The notes: generated from the letters alone by a model not told the origin. Shown: positions 7,593-17,149, counted from the stretch's first letter. The stretch: DNA of 54,214 nt from an uncultured Lachnoanaerobaculum sp. (GCF_938015485.1 NZ_CALLVU010000140.1:1-54214), one strand, 5' to 3'. Made by a program: numbers and translations.

Positions 7593-10490
7593 TTGAGAGT
7601 AAACGATCTGGCAAAAGAAATAGGAAAAAAGAACAATGAGCTGACAGCATATTTGAAGGAAAAGGGCATAGATAAGGCGGCCATGTCAAATATATCAGCT
7701 GATGAAGAAAAAATGCTTAGAGAAAAATTTAATAATATAGATGGTAATAAAAAAGTGAATAATAAAGAGAATATAGAAAACAACAAGGCGACAGAGACAA
7801 CTAAAGTATCTGAGGGCAAAAAAGAAGAAGCTCCGAAGAAAAAGGTAAATGTCGTGTTCAGACCGCAAAACGCACAGCAGATGAATACAAAAAAATCAGT
7901 TTCAAAGGCAGGTACACAGGCAAAGAAGGTTGCAAAGAAAACTTCGGAAGGTGATTTATTAAAGCATACTCAAAACAAGAGTGCAGGTGAAGAAAAGAAT
8001 AAGACCGATATACCGAAAGATGTAAAGAAAGAGGCAAAGAAGCAGGAGACAAGCGTTACTGCAGATAAGCCCGTAGAGAAGGCACCTGTATCAAAGCCTG
8101 TTGAAAATGTAATACCTTCTGTAGTTGAAGAAAAAAGAATAGAGCCTGTAAAGGAAGAGGTAAAAGAGCCTGTTAAGCCGAGAAATGTCTATGCTGAGAT
8201 GGAAGCTGCAAAAAAGGCGAAGGAAAATGCCGCACCTATCAGAAATATCTTTAAGGAAAGAGAAGAAAGAGATAAGGCAAGAGGCAGAGATTCACGCTCT
8301 CAAAATAGAGATCAGAACAGAGATAAGAAGCCTTTTAACAGAGATAAGGATCAAAAGGGCAACTTCAAAAACGACAGAAACCAAAGGAGTAAAGACGGAG
8401 AGGGCAGAAACAGAAACTTTGCAGGCAAGGACAATAAGAGTTTTAACAGCTCAAACGACAGAAACAAAGATTTCTCCAAAGATAACGGCTCTAACAGAAG
8501 TTTTGGAAACAACAAACAGCAGGGCTTTAAGAAAAACGACTCAGCCGCAGGCGGTGTTCCTGTACTTGACGGCTTAGGAAAGAAGACTTCCAACAGAGTC
8601 AACAAGAACAACTTTAAAAATAACAATAAGAACGATAAGAAGCACAGAACAGAGGACGGACCTGCAAAGGGTAAGATAAGCAAGCACCCGTTCATAATGC
8701 CTGTAAAGCAAAAGGTGGAAGAGGTACAGGATGATATCAAAGAGATCATTATTCCTGAGACAATCACTATCAAGGAGTTTGCTTCAAAGCTTAAGCTTCA
8801 GCCTTCAACAATAGTAAAGAAGCTTTTCTTAAAAGGACAGATAGTTACACTGAATACTGAACTTACATTTGAGCAGGCTGAAGAGATTGCTCTTGAGTAT
8901 GACGTTATCTGTACTATGGAAGAAAAGGTCGATGTTATCGGAGAACTCTTGGCTGAAGAGGACGATCCGGAGGATACTTTGGTACCTAGACCGCCTGTAG
9001 TAGTGGTAATGGGTCATGTCGATCACGGTAAAACATCACTTCTTGACGCTATAAGAAAGACAAATGTTACCAGCAGAGAGGCCGGCGGTATCACACAGCA
9101 CATCGGTGCATATATGGTAAAAATCAACGGAGAGCCTATTACTTTCCTTGATACACCGGGACATGAGGCGTTTACCGCAATGCGTATGCGTGGTGCACAG
9201 GCTACAGATATTGCAGTACTTGTAGTAGCTGCGGATGACGGCGTGATGCCTCAGACTGTAGAGGCCATCAACCATGCAAAGGCTGCAGGTGTTGAGATAA
9301 TAGTTGCAATCAACAAGATAGACAGACCTGCCGCAAATATCGACAAGGTAAAGCAGGAGCTTTCAGAGTATGAGCTTATCCCTGAAGATTGGGGCGGTTC
9401 AACTATATTCGTACCTGTATCCGCAAAGACAGGAGAGGGTATCTCAAACCTTCTTGAGATGATAATACTTACAGCCGAAGTAAAAGAGCTTAAGGCAAAT
9501 CCGAACAGAAAGGCAAGAGGTCTTGTAATAGAGGCCGAGCTTGATAAGGGTAAAGGACCTGTAGCGAGAATACTTGTTCAAAAGGGAACTCTTCATGTAG
9601 GAGATTTCATAGCTGCAGGAGCATGCTCGGGTAAGGTTCGTGCCATGATGAACGATAAGGGAGTCAAGGTAAAGTCGGCAGGACCTTCAACACCTGTTGA
9701 GATCTTGGGACTTGACAGCGTACCGAATGCAGGTGAAGTATTTGTGGCCACAGAAAACGACAAGGAAGCTAAGGCGTTTGCCGCAACCTTTATCTCAGAG
9801 AGTAAGAATAAGCTTATCGAAGATACCAAGGCAAAGCTTTCACTTGACGATCTGTTCAGCCAGATTAAGGCGGGAAATGTTAAGGAACTTCCTATAGTTG
9901 TAAAGGCCGATGTTCAGGGTTCTGTTGAGGCTGTAAAGCAGTCACTTACAAAACTTTCAAATGAAGAGGTTGCCGTAAAGGTAATCCACGGCGGTGTTGG
10001 TGCTATCAATGAGAGCGATGTTGTACTTGCGGCCGCAAGTAACGCAATTATTATCGGATTCAATGTAAAACCGGATCAGATGGCAAAGGCTACAGCCGAA
10101 AGAGAAAATGTCGACCTCAGACTTTATCGAGTAATCTATCAGGCAATCGAAGATATCGAGAGCGCTATGAAGGGTATGCTTGAGCCTATCTATGAGGAGA
10201 AGGTTATCGGGCATGCGGAGATCAGACAGATCTTTAAGGCTTCAGGTGTCGGAAATATTGCAGGCAGCTATGTGCTTGACGGTAAGTTTGTAAGAGGATG
10301 TAAGGTAAGAATTACAAGAGACGGAGAGCAGATCTTTGACGGAAATCTTGCATCACTTAAGAGATTCAAGGACGATGTTAAGGAAGTTGCTACAGGTTAC
10401 GAGTGCGGTCTTGTATTTGAGAAGTTCAACGATATCAAGGAATTTGACCAGGTTGAAGCATATGATATGGTAGAAGTTCCAAGAAAGTAA
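7593..10490 (+). CDS. infB: translation initiation factor IF-2
   Basis: 965 residues starting at a TTG preceded by GGAGG. IF-2 is the GTPase that delivers initiator tRNA to the ribosome. An IF2N domain at residues 1-50 is followed by a long, low-complexity basic linker (about 60-375) with Arg/Asn/Asp/Lys repeats, then a second IF2N-like segment (about 390-440). GTPase motifs are G1 GHVDHGKT at about 473-480, G3 DTPGH at about 519-523, G4 NKID at about 573-576 and G5 SAKTGEG. Domains II, III and IV follow to the C-terminus. The linker is longer than in Bacillus but usual for Lachnospiraceae. Confidence 0.98.
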   Translation: MRVNDLAKEIGKKNNELTAYLKEKGIDKAAMSNISADEEKMLREKFNNIDGNKKVNNKENIENNKATETTKVSEGKKEEAPKKKVNVVFRPQNAQQMNTKKSVSKAGTQAKKVAKKTSEGDLLKHTQNKSAGEEKNKTDIPKDVKKEAKKQETSVTADKPVEKAPVSKPVENVIPSVVEEKRIEPVKEEVKEPVKPRNVYAEMEAAKKAKENAAPIRNIFKEREERDKARGRDSRSQNRDQNRDKKPFNRDKDQKGNFKNDRNQRSKDGEGRNRNFAGKDNKSFNSSNDRNKDFSKDNGSNRSFGNNKQQGFKKNDSAAGGVPVLDGLGKKTSNRVNKNNFKNNNKNDKKHRTEDGPAKGKISKHPFIMPVKQKVEEVQDDIKEIIIPETITIKEFASKLKLQPSTIVKKLFLKGQIVTLNTELTFEQAEEIALEYDVICTMEEKVDVIGELLAEEDDPEDTLVPRPPVVVVMGHVDHGKTSLLDAIRKTNVTSREAGGITQHIGAYMVKINGEPITFLDTPGHEAFTAMRMRGAQATDIAVLVVAADDGVMPQTVEAINHAKAAGVEIIVAINKIDRPAANIDKVKQELSEYELIPEDWGGSTIFVPVSAKTGEGISNLLEMIILTAEVKELKANPNRKARGLVIEAELDKGKGPVARILVQKGTLHVGDFIAAGACSGKVRAMMNDKGVKVKSAGPSTPVEILGLDSVPNAGEVFVATENDKEAKAFAATFISESKNKLIEDTKAKLSLDDLFSQIKAGNVKELPIVVKADVQGSVEAVKQSLTKLSNEEVAVKVIHGGVGAINESDVVLAAASNAIIIGFNVKPDQMAKATAERENVDLRLYRVIYQAIEDIESAMKGMLEPIYEEKVIGHAEIRQIFKASGVGNIAGSYVLDGKFVRGCKVRITRDGEQIFDGNLASLKRFKDDVKEVATGYECGLVFEKFNDIKEFDQVEAYDMVEVPRK

Positions 10491-10503
10491 AAGAAAGGAA
10501 TGT

Positions 10504-10875
10504 ATGAGAAAGAACAGTTTGAAGTCTACTATGATAAGCTCGGAGGTAATGAAAACTGTATCTGAAATCATCAGGGGAGAGGTGAAGGACCCGAGAGTCG
10601 CACCTATGACCAGTGTTACGGATGCGGAAGTTACCACGGATTTGAAGTACGCCACAATATATGTCAGCGTACTTGGGGATGACGAGCAGTCAAAGAAGAC
10701 ATTGTTGGGACTAAAATCCTCTTCAGGCTTTATAAGAAAAGAGCTTGCAAGAAGATTAAACTTAAGAAACACACCTGAACTCAGGTTTGTTTTGGACGAG
10801 TCGTTGGCTTACGGTATGAAAATGGATAAGCTGATAGACGAAGTAATAAAAAAAGACGAGACGGGCAATGAATAA
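10504..10875 (+). CDS. rbfA: 30S ribosome-binding factor RbfA
   Basis: 123 residues. RbfA is a KH-fold protein that binds the 30S subunit during late 16S rRNA maturation. Family features seen are the N-terminal helix followed by IIRGEVKDPRVAP, the strand DLKYATIYVSVLG, and the C-terminal helix pattern RLNLRNTPELRFVLDESLAYG. It follows infB by 13 bases with an AAAGGAA ribosome binding site, and its last codons overlap the start of nrnA by 8 bases. Confidence 0.96.
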   Translation: MRKNSLKSTMISSEVMKTVSEIIRGEVKDPRVAPMTSVTDAEVTTDLKYATIYVSVLGDDEQSKKTLLGLKSSSGFIRKELARRLNLRNTPELRFVLDESLAYGMKMDKLIDEVIKKDETGNE

Positions 10876-11815
10876 ATTATTAGATCTTATTGAGAATGCA
10901 AAAAATATAGCAATTACGGGGCATGTAAGCCCGGACGGAGATTGCACAGGTTCAACACTTGCACTTTATAACTATATAACTGAAAATTTTGAAGGTAAGC
11001 AGGTAAGAGTTTGCCTTGAGAAGCCGTCAAAGAAGTTTTCATATATGAACGGGTTTGATCTGATAAGTGAAGACCCGTTTTCGGAGGCGGATCTGTTGGT
11101 ATCTTTAGATGCATCTGACAGAGAAAGACTTGGAATCAGAGGTGTAATGCTTGATACTGCAAAAGAAAGTATCTGTATAGACCACCATGTCACCAATACA
11201 AACTTTGCAAAGTTCAACATAGTTGAGGACTTTAGAAGTTCAACCTGTGAGCTTTTGTATACACTGCTTGATTATGACAAAATCAGTGTAAATACGACTG
11301 TTTGCCTATACACCGGAATAGTCCATGACTCAGGTGTGTTTAAGTATCAGTCAACCACAAGGCAGACTATGGAAATAGCAGGTGCACTTATAGACAAGGG
11401 CTTTGATTTTACAAAGATTATTGACGATACCTATTTTAAAAAGGACTTCAAAGCTTCAAAGCTTTTAGGCTTGGTACTTACAAATGCCAAACTGATATTT
11501 GACGGTAAATGTTGTTACGGCTTGCTTGACTATGACACTTGGACAGGCTATATTGATGATAAGAAAAAAATGGATGGAATCATAGAGAATCTCAGAAATA
11601 TAGACGGTGTTGAGATAGCATTATTTATGTATGAGACTGCCAAAGATGAACATAAGGTAAGTCTTCGCTCCATAAATGCGGATGTAAGCTCTATTGCTAC
11701 GGCACTTGGCGGCGGAGGTCATATGAGAGCCGCCGGAGCTACAGTCTACGGCAAGGCCGATGAACTTTTGGAGAACACAATATTGCCTATGATAAAGAAA
11801 GAACTAAATGGCTAA
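10868..11815 (+). CDS. nrnA: DHH family phosphoesterase (NrnA-type nanoRNase/pAp phosphatase)
   Basis: 315 residues. Metal-binding motifs of the DHH superfamily are present: GHVSPDGDCTGS (motif I, about 16-27), a Leu/Val strand ending in SLDASD (motif II), IDHHVTN (the DHH signature, about 98-104), and the DHHA1 substrate-binding motif GGGGHMRAAG near residue 277. NrnA degrades 2-5 nt RNAs and dephosphorylates pAp. Its place between rbfA and truB is the standard Firmicutes order. It overlaps both neighbours by 8 bases, so translation is probably coupled. Confidence 0.93.
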   Translation: MNKLLDLIENAKNIAITGHVSPDGDCTGSTLALYNYITENFEGKQVRVCLEKPSKKFSYMNGFDLISEDPFSEADLLVSLDASDRERLGIRGVMLDTAKESICIDHHVTNTNFAKFNIVEDFRSSTCELLYTLLDYDKISVNTTVCLYTGIVHDSGVFKYQSTTRQTMEIAGALIDKGFDFTKIIDDTYFKKDFKASKLLGLVLTNAKLIFDGKCCYGLLDYDTWTGYIDDKKKMDGIIENLRNIDGVEIALFMYETAKDEHKVSLRSINADVSSIATALGGGGHMRAAGATVYGKADELLENTILPMIKKELNG

Positions 11816-12692
11816 GAATACTTATAACGGTATAATAAATATCTTTAAAGAAAAAGGTTATACATCTCACGATGTCGTGGCAAAGATGAGAGGTATATTA
11901 AAGCAAAAAAAAATAGGGCATTCAGGGACTTTGGACCCTGACGCTACAGGCGTTCTTCCCGTTTTACTGGGGAATGCCACCGTACTTTCCGATATGCTTA
12001 CAGATAAGTCAAAAGAGTATGAGGCGATACTGCTTTTAGGAGTTTCTACAGATACTCAGGATATATCAGGTGAGGTATTAAAAAAAGCCGATACATCATC
12101 ACTGAAAGAAGATGATGTAAAGTCAGCGGTACTTTCCTTTTTAGGTGAGTATATGCAGATGCCGCCGATGTATTCCGCACTTAAGGTGGGCGGTAAAAAG
12201 CTTGTGGATCTGGCAAGAGAAGGCAAGGAAGTCAAGAGAGAGCCGAGAAAAGTTCATATTTTCGATATCGACATTATAGATATAAGTCTGCCGAGAGTTA
12301 AGTTTAAAGCCAAGGTATCAAAGGGTACATATATAAGGACGCTATGTCATGATATAGGAGAAAGGCTTTTAGTAGGCGGTTGCATGGAGTCACTTATAAG
12401 GACCAGAGTGGATAGGTTTGACATAAAAGGGTCGATTACCCTTGAGTGTGTCGAAGAAAGAAAAGAGTGTATAAATAACGATATAATGAGTGTGGAAGAA
12501 TACTTTTCCTTCCTGCCTAAGATAAATACCTCTTCAGACTTTGACAAGTATCTGCACAACGGCAATAAGTTAAAGCTTAATAAAGATTTTGAATCAGGTA
12601 AATTATACAGATTATATGATTCACAGGACAGATTTATTGCGATATATAGAAGAGAGATGACTGAACTGAAGCCATTTAAGATGTTTTTATAG
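11808..12692 (+). CDS. truB: tRNA pseudouridine(55) synthase TruB
   Basis: 294 residues. TruB makes the near-universal pseudouridine 55 in the T-loop of tRNA. The catalytic motif GHSGTLDPDATGVLPV (about residues 36-51) includes the nucleophilic Asp. KSKEYEAILLLG, MPPMYSALKVGGKKLVDLAREG and VSKGTYIRTLCHDIG are other conserved blocks. The C-terminal ~75 residues form the smaller substrate-binding region. Confidence 0.96.
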   Translation: MAKNTYNGIINIFKEKGYTSHDVVAKMRGILKQKKIGHSGTLDPDATGVLPVLLGNATVLSDMLTDKSKEYEAILLLGVSTDTQDISGEVLKKADTSSLKEDDVKSAVLSFLGEYMQMPPMYSALKVGGKKLVDLAREGKEVKREPRKVHIFDIDIIDISLPRVKFKAKVSKGTYIRTLCHDIGERLLVGGCMESLIRTRVDRFDIKGSITLECVEERKECINNDIMSVEEYFSFLPKINTSSDFDKYLHNGNKLKLNKDFESGKLYRLYDSQDRFIAIYRREMTELKPFKMFL

Positions 12693-12704
12693 ACAGGTGA
12701 TGAT

Positions 12705-13655
12705 GTGATTACATTTATAAATACAACTGAAATAAATATAACAGAAAAAACAGCTGTTGTTATAGGAAAGTTTGACGGTGAACACAGAGGGCACAGAAAG
12801 TTGTTTAGGACGCTTAAGAAAGAGGCAACTGAAAGAGGACTGAAGACTGTGGTATTTTCCTTCAGGATATTGCCGTCAAATATTGTAAAAAATAAACATA
12901 CCACACAGATTTTTACAAATGTGGAAAGAAGAAAAAAATTAGAAGAACTTGGAATTGATTACTATATAGAGTATCCCTTCAATATGGATATATCAAGACT
13001 CACAGGTGAGGAGTTCTTAAAAGATATTCTTATTAAGAAACTTGGCATGGCTGAGATAGTGGCAGGAGACGATGCGGCTTTCGGCTACAAAAAAAGCGGT
13101 AATATCGAGCTGCTTAACAGGCTTTCAAAGGAATTGGGCTTTGATGTAAAGATAATTACAAAGGAAAAAGACGATTTCCAAAATGATATCAGCTCCACGC
13201 TTATCAGGTCAAAGCTTGATGAGGGAGATATGGAAGAAGCCAATAAGCTTTTAGGAGGAGTATATTCTATAAGCGGTGTTGTTGAAGAGGGAAATAAGTT
13301 AGGTGTTAAGCTCGGTTTTCCGACACTGAATATTTTTCCTTCAAGTGAGAAGCACCTGCCCAAATCCGGAGTGTATGCGTCAAGAGTAAGAATAGGTGAT
13401 GACGATACACTCTACTTAGGGCTTACCAATGTAGGTTCAAATCCAAGTATAAAAGATGATAAAAAGGACCATATTGCAAGGGTTGAGACATATCTCTACA
13501 ATTTCGACGCCACACTTTACGGCAGAGAGATAGAGGTATATCTTTATAAATATATAAGACCTGAGATAAAGTTTGAAAGTTTGGAGGCTTTAAAGAGCCA
13601 AATAAGCAAGGACAAAGTGGAAGTATTGAACTTTCTGAACAGTCATACAAATTAA
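12705..13655 (+). CDS. ribF: bifunctional riboflavin kinase/FAD synthetase RibF
   Basis: 316 residues from a GTG start preceded by AGGTGATG. The N-terminal nucleotidyltransferase domain (about 1-180) has VIGKFDGEHRGH, a variant of the usual GNFDGVHxGH adenylyltransferase motif, and ISSTLIRSKLDEGD. The C-terminal riboflavin kinase domain (about 185-315) has GVVEEGNKLGVKLGFPTLNI, with the G-x-P-T ATP-binding motif, and a downstream TNVGSNPSI motif. It converts riboflavin to FMN and then FAD. The gene is 12 bases after truB and closes the conserved cluster. Confidence 0.95.
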   Translation: MITFINTTEINITEKTAVVIGKFDGEHRGHRKLFRTLKKEATERGLKTVVFSFRILPSNIVKNKHTTQIFTNVERRKKLEELGIDYYIEYPFNMDISRLTGEEFLKDILIKKLGMAEIVAGDDAAFGYKKSGNIELLNRLSKELGFDVKIITKEKDDFQNDISSTLIRSKLDEGDMEEANKLLGGVYSISGVVEEGNKLGVKLGFPTLNIFPSSEKHLPKSGVYASRVRIGDDDTLYLGLTNVGSNPSIKDDKKDHIARVETYLYNFDATLYGREIEVYLYKYIRPEIKFESLEALKSQISKDKVEVLNFLNSHTN

Positions 13656-13664
13656 AGGAGAGCT

Positions 13665-13988
13665 ATGGAAGAGAAGGATTTATTTGAAAACGGTATAGTA
13701 GATGACGGAAGTGTATCTGTTTCTATCACACTTGATGACGACACGGTATTGGAGTGCATTGTATTAAATATATTCAGTGCAGGTGACAGAGAGTATATTG
13801 CGGTAATGCCTGAGACGGATGACGAGGAGGGAACTGTATATCTTTACAGATATTCAGAGACAGCCGACGGTCAGCCTGAGCTTACCAATATAGAGACAGA
13901 TGAAGAATATGAGATAGTGGCAGATGCCTTTGACGAGCTTCTTGACGATGAAGAGTTTGAGGATATGCTTGGAGAAGATGAATTCTAA
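13665..13988 (+). CDS. DUF1292 (YrzB-like) acidic protein
   Basis: 107 residues, very acidic, with an AAAGGAG ribosome binding site. The pattern VSITLDDDTVLECIVLNIF...REYIAVMPE followed by YLYRY and an acidic tail (DEEYEIVADAFDELLDDEEFEDM) is that of DUF1292. This is a small conserved Firmicutes family of unknown function, often encoded near ruvX and alaS in Bacillus. Here it is the last gene of the ribF operon, 9 bases downstream, and is followed at once by a strong terminator. Confidence 0.9.
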   Translation: MEEKDLFENGIVDDGSVSVSITLDDDTVLECIVLNIFSAGDREYIAVMPETDDEEGTVYLYRYSETADGQPELTNIETDEEYEIVADAFDELLDDEEFEDMLGEDEF

Positions 13989-14005
13989 ATAAAATGCAAA
14001 ATCAG

Positions 14006-14042
14006 GTTACAGTTTGACTATGCGGTTAAACTGTAACTTTTT
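14006..14042 (+). terminator. intrinsic terminator of the rimP-ribF operon
   Basis: A perfect 10 bp stem (GTTACAGTTT / AAACTGTAAC) with a 12-base loop is followed by five Ts. It lies 17 bases after the DUF1292 stop. Confidence 0.93.
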
Positions 14043-14048
14043 GTATAT

Positions 14049-14666
14049 ATGGTGAAGGAAATGAAGAAAGAATTATACTATTTTAATGTTGACGGTAAAT
14101 ACGGTTGGGATCAAAACGATTTTAAGGATCTTTGGATGAATAAGGGCGGATGTGCCTGTGTAACCGCTTGTGACAGCTTTATTTATATGAGAAAGTATAT
14201 GGGCAAGGATAAGCTCTATCCATATGATATTGACAGGATAACTTCCCTTGATTACATCGACTTTTCAAACAGTGTAAAGCCTTATTTAAGACCCAGAATA
14301 ACGGGAATTGACAGACTTGAGATATATGTGGACGGAGTAAGTGAGTTTTTGGAAGATATGGATGAGCATTCTATAAGCCTGTCGGAATTTTCAGGTGACA
14401 ACTCACTTGATGATGCGAAAAATGCTGTAAAATCACAGATAGACAAGGGACTTTTGGTGCCGATGCTTGTTCTTATGCATAAGAATCCCGAGTACAGAGA
14501 TTTTTCATGGCATTGGTTTTTGCTTACCGGATATGACGAGGAAGTGGATAAGTTTTTGGTCAAGGTTGTAAGCTATGGAAGCTACAGGTGGTTTGACCTT
14601 AAAGAGCTTTGGAATACAGGCTACAGAAGAAAAGGCGGATTGATATTGTTTAATAAAAACGCTTGA
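14049..14666 (+). CDS. papain-like/C39-like cysteine peptidase-fold protein, uncharacterised
   Basis: 205 residues, no signal peptide. The layout resembles the papain/C39 peptidase fold. A Gly-Cys-rich segment GGCACVTACDSFIYMRKYMG near residues 33-52 would carry the nucleophile on a helix. A His lies in SWHWFLLTGYDEEVDKFLVK (about 157-176), followed by strand-rich sequence with an Asn/Asp candidate (YRWFDLKELW). This pattern (Cys...His-W-x-L-x-x-G-Y) is typical of C39-like domains, but without alignment I cannot say it is an active peptidase. Start at 14049 is uncertain; an in-frame ATG at 14061 is also possible. It begins right after a terminator, so it must have its own promoter or read-through. 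The pncB promoter overlaps its stop codon. Confidence 0.7.
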   Translation: MVKEMKKELYYFNVDGKYGWDQNDFKDLWMNKGGCACVTACDSFIYMRKYMGKDKLYPYDIDRITSLDYIDFSNSVKPYLRPRITGIDRLEIYVDGVSEFLEDMDEHSISLSEFSGDNSLDDAKNAVKSQIDKGLLVPMLVLMHKNPEYRDFSWHWFLLTGYDEEVDKFLVKVVSYGSYRWFDLKELWNTGYRRKGGLILFNKNA

Positions 14667-14691
14667 CAATATCTAAAATAAAGCATAGATT
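14663..14691 (+). promoter_or_regulatory. promoter of pncB
   Basis: A perfect -35 (TTGACA, 14663-14668), a 17-base spacer and TAGATT (14686-14691) lie 42 bases upstream of the pncB ATG. The -35 overlaps the stop codon of the preceding gene. Confidence 0.65.
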
Positions 14692-14732
14692 GATAAAAAA
14701 GCTTATGTAGTTGCCGGAAAGGAAATGGAATA

Positions 14733-16199
14733 ATGATGGATAAAAGAAATTTGACACTATTGACTGACTTGTATGAACTTACAATGATGCAGGGATATTA
14801 TGTTGAAAACAGCGCCAATGAAACAGTCATCTTTGATATGTTTTACAGATCAAATCCGAATAAGAACGGATATGCAATATGTGCGGGACTTGAACAAGTC
14901 ACCGACTACATAAACAATCTGCACTTTGATGACGAAGATATAGAATATCTTAGGAGTACAAAGATATTCAGAGATGATTTTTTGGAGTATCTGAGAAACT
15001 TTAAGTTCACAGGAGATATCTACGCTATACCTGAGGGTAGTGTCATCTTCCCGAGAGAGCCTCTTGTAAAGGTAATTGCACCTATAATGCAGGCACAGCT
15101 TATAGAGACCGCACTCCTAAATATCATAAACCATCAGTCACTGATAGCAACCAAGGCAGCAAGAGTTGTTTTGGCTGCGGAAGGTGACGGAGTAATGGAG
15201 TTCGGACTCAGAAGAGCACAGGGACCTGACGCAGGTATTTACGGTGCCAGAGCGGCAATGATAGCAGGTTGTGTGGGAACCAGCAATGTACTGTGCGGAA
15301 GAATGTTTGATGTACCGGTGCTGGGAACACATGCACACAGCTGGATAATGAGTTTTCCGGATGAGCTTACCGCCTTCAGAGCATATGCAAAGACCTTCCC
15401 TACAGCATGCACACTTTTGGTAGATACTTATGACACCTTAAAATCAGGTATACCTAATGCAATAACAGTGTTTAAAGAGATGAGAGCGGCAGGCATACCT
15501 CTTAAAAACTACGGTATCAGACTTGACAGCGGTGACCTTGCATATCTGTCAAAAAGAGCGAAAGAAATGCTTGATGAGGCAGGTTTTGACGATGCTGTGA
15601 TATCTGCTTCAAACGACCTTGATGAGAATATTATTTCTTCACTGAAGTTGCAGGGTGCCACCATCAACAGATGGGGAGTAGGTACAAATCTTATCACATC
15701 CAAGGATTGTCCAGCCTTCGGAGGCGTATATAAGCTTGCGGCTGTTAAGGATGATAAGAACGGCGAGTTTATACCGAAGATAAAGTTGTCTGAGAATGCC
15801 GAAAAGATTACAAACCCGGGAAATAAGAAAATATACAGGATTTACAATAAGAAGACAGGCAAGATAATAGCAGATTATATATGCTTGGAAGATGAGGTTT
15901 TATCTGAAGACGAATCACTTATGCTTTTTGACCCTGTGGAGACATGGAAGAGGACAAAACTTAATGCAGGTTCATTTGAGGTTAAGGAGCTTTTGGTTCC
16001 GGTATTTAAAAACGGTGAATGTGTATACAAGTCACCTTCAGTGATGGAGATAAGAGATTTTTGTAAGAAGGAGCTTGATACTCTTTGGGATGAATCAAAG
16101 AGACTTGCATACCCTCATGAGACTTATGTAGACCTGTCACAGAAGCTTTGGGATATGAGATATGAATTATTGCAAAAATATCATTATCAGGAGTTATAA
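14733..16199 (+). CDS. pncB: nicotinate phosphoribosyltransferase
   Basis: 488 residues. NAPRT joins nicotinate to PRPP to give nicotinate mononucleotide in the NAD salvage (Preiss-Handler) pathway. Signatures are LLTDLYELTMMQGYY at the N-terminus, FGLRRAQGPD near residue 153 (RRAQG, substrate binding), GTHAHSWIMSF (about 205), IRLDSGDLAYLSK (about 270) and GVGTNL near 315, all typical of the Firmicutes clade of PncB. The upstream GGAAAGGAAATGG is a strong ribosome binding site. nudC starts 13 bases after it, forming an NAD salvage/turnover pair. Confidence 0.96.
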   Translation: MMDKRNLTLLTDLYELTMMQGYYVENSANETVIFDMFYRSNPNKNGYAICAGLEQVTDYINNLHFDDEDIEYLRSTKIFRDDFLEYLRNFKFTGDIYAIPEGSVIFPREPLVKVIAPIMQAQLIETALLNIINHQSLIATKAARVVLAAEGDGVMEFGLRRAQGPDAGIYGARAAMIAGCVGTSNVLCGRMFDVPVLGTHAHSWIMSFPDELTAFRAYAKTFPTACTLLVDTYDTLKSGIPNAITVFKEMRAAGIPLKNYGIRLDSGDLAYLSKRAKEMLDEAGFDDAVISASNDLDENIISSLKLQGATINRWGVGTNLITSKDCPAFGGVYKLAAVKDDKNGEFIPKIKLSENAEKITNPGNKKIYRIYNKKTGKIIADYICLEDEVLSEDESLMLFDPVETWKRTKLNAGSFEVKELLVPVFKNGECVYKSPSVMEIRDFCKKELDTLWDESKRLAYPHETYVDLSQKLWDMRYELLQKYHYQEL

Positions 16200-16212
16200 A
16201 TAGATAGAAGTT

Positions 16213-17058
16213 ATGATACAGGAGATATACCCTAAGGTCTTTTATCCTGAGTTCAGGAATAAAAAGGCTACAAATAAAAAATCATTTGTTTTACATTTTG
16301 AATACAATAAAGTAATGCTTATAAAGGATGTATTGACAGGAGAGATAAGACTTCCGAGATTTGAGGATTTAGAAGAAGACGATGAAAATATATATGAAAA
16401 GTCTTATTATGTAAACGCTGTGGATGATGAGGAGTTTTATCTGGTGGATGATATGCAGGTGCCTGAGTTCGGTGGTTTCTATATGGAAGGAATGCAGGTG
16501 CTTCGTGAGTTTTCTCCACAGTATCAGGCGTTTGCAACTATCAGTGCATCACAGGTATACAGATGGATGAAGAGCAGGAAATACTGCGGATACTGTGGGA
16601 CGGTTACAGAGAAGTCAAATACCGAAAGAGCGTTGATTTGCCCGAAGTGTAAGAATATAGAATATCCTAAGATATCTCCTGCAATTATAGTGGCTATAAG
16701 GGATGGAAACAGACTGCTTCTGACAAAGAATGCAAAGGGTACATATAAGTTTTATGCGCTTGTAGCCGGATTTGTCGAGGTGGGAGAGAGCCTTGAAGAT
16801 GCGGTAAGAAGAGAAGTCATGGAGGAAGTGGGGCTTAAGGTGAAGAATATACAAAGCTATAAGTCACAGCCTTGGTCATTTTCGGACTCACTGATGCTTG
16901 CTTTTATTGCGGATTTGGACGGTGATGATAAGATTACAATACAGGAAGAGGAACTCTCTGAGGCGAGATGGTTTGAGAGAGAGGATGTTCCGGTGCTTCC
17001 TTTTCATATCAGTGTAGGACATGAACTTATACAAAAATTTAGAGACGGGGAAATATAA
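16213..17058 (+). CDS. nudC: NAD+ diphosphatase NudC (Nudix hydrolase)
   Basis: 281 residues. The N-terminal ~115 residues precede a zinc ribbon (CGYCG ... CPKC, about 121-147). The Nudix box reads GFVEVGESLEDAVRREVMEEVGL (written here in two parts for length: GFVEVGESLEDA, then VRREVMEEVGL) at about residues 183-205. The SQPWSFSDSLMLAF motif after it (about 218) matches the SQPWPFPxS signature specific to NudC. NudC splits NADH/NAD+ into NMN(H) and AMP and can remove NAD caps from RNA. It is co-transcribed with pncB. Confidence 0.95.
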   Translation: MIQEIYPKVFYPEFRNKKATNKKSFVLHFEYNKVMLIKDVLTGEIRLPRFEDLEEDDENIYEKSYYVNAVDDEEFYLVDDMQVPEFGGFYMEGMQVLREFSPQYQAFATISASQVYRWMKSRKYCGYCGTVTEKSNTERALICPKCKNIEYPKISPAIIVAIRDGNRLLLTKNAKGTYKFYALVAGFVEVGESLEDAVRREVMEEVGLKVKNIQSYKSQPWSFSDSLMLAFIADLDGDDKITIQEEELSEARWFEREDVPVLPFHISVGHELIQKFRDGEI

Positions 17059-17149
17059 AAAAATATATACTACAGGTAGAATGACATTAGAATTTTTTTA
17101 TGTTATTCTATAAACAGTGACTTGGGCCTGTGCCCGGAAAGGAAAAGAC

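Noticed and set aside
8351..8773. Long open frame on the minus strand inside infB
   Set aside because: It mirrors the low-complexity basic linker of IF-2 and has no ribosome binding site or family resemblance; the same holds for other antisense frames over nusA, the helicase, addA and addB.
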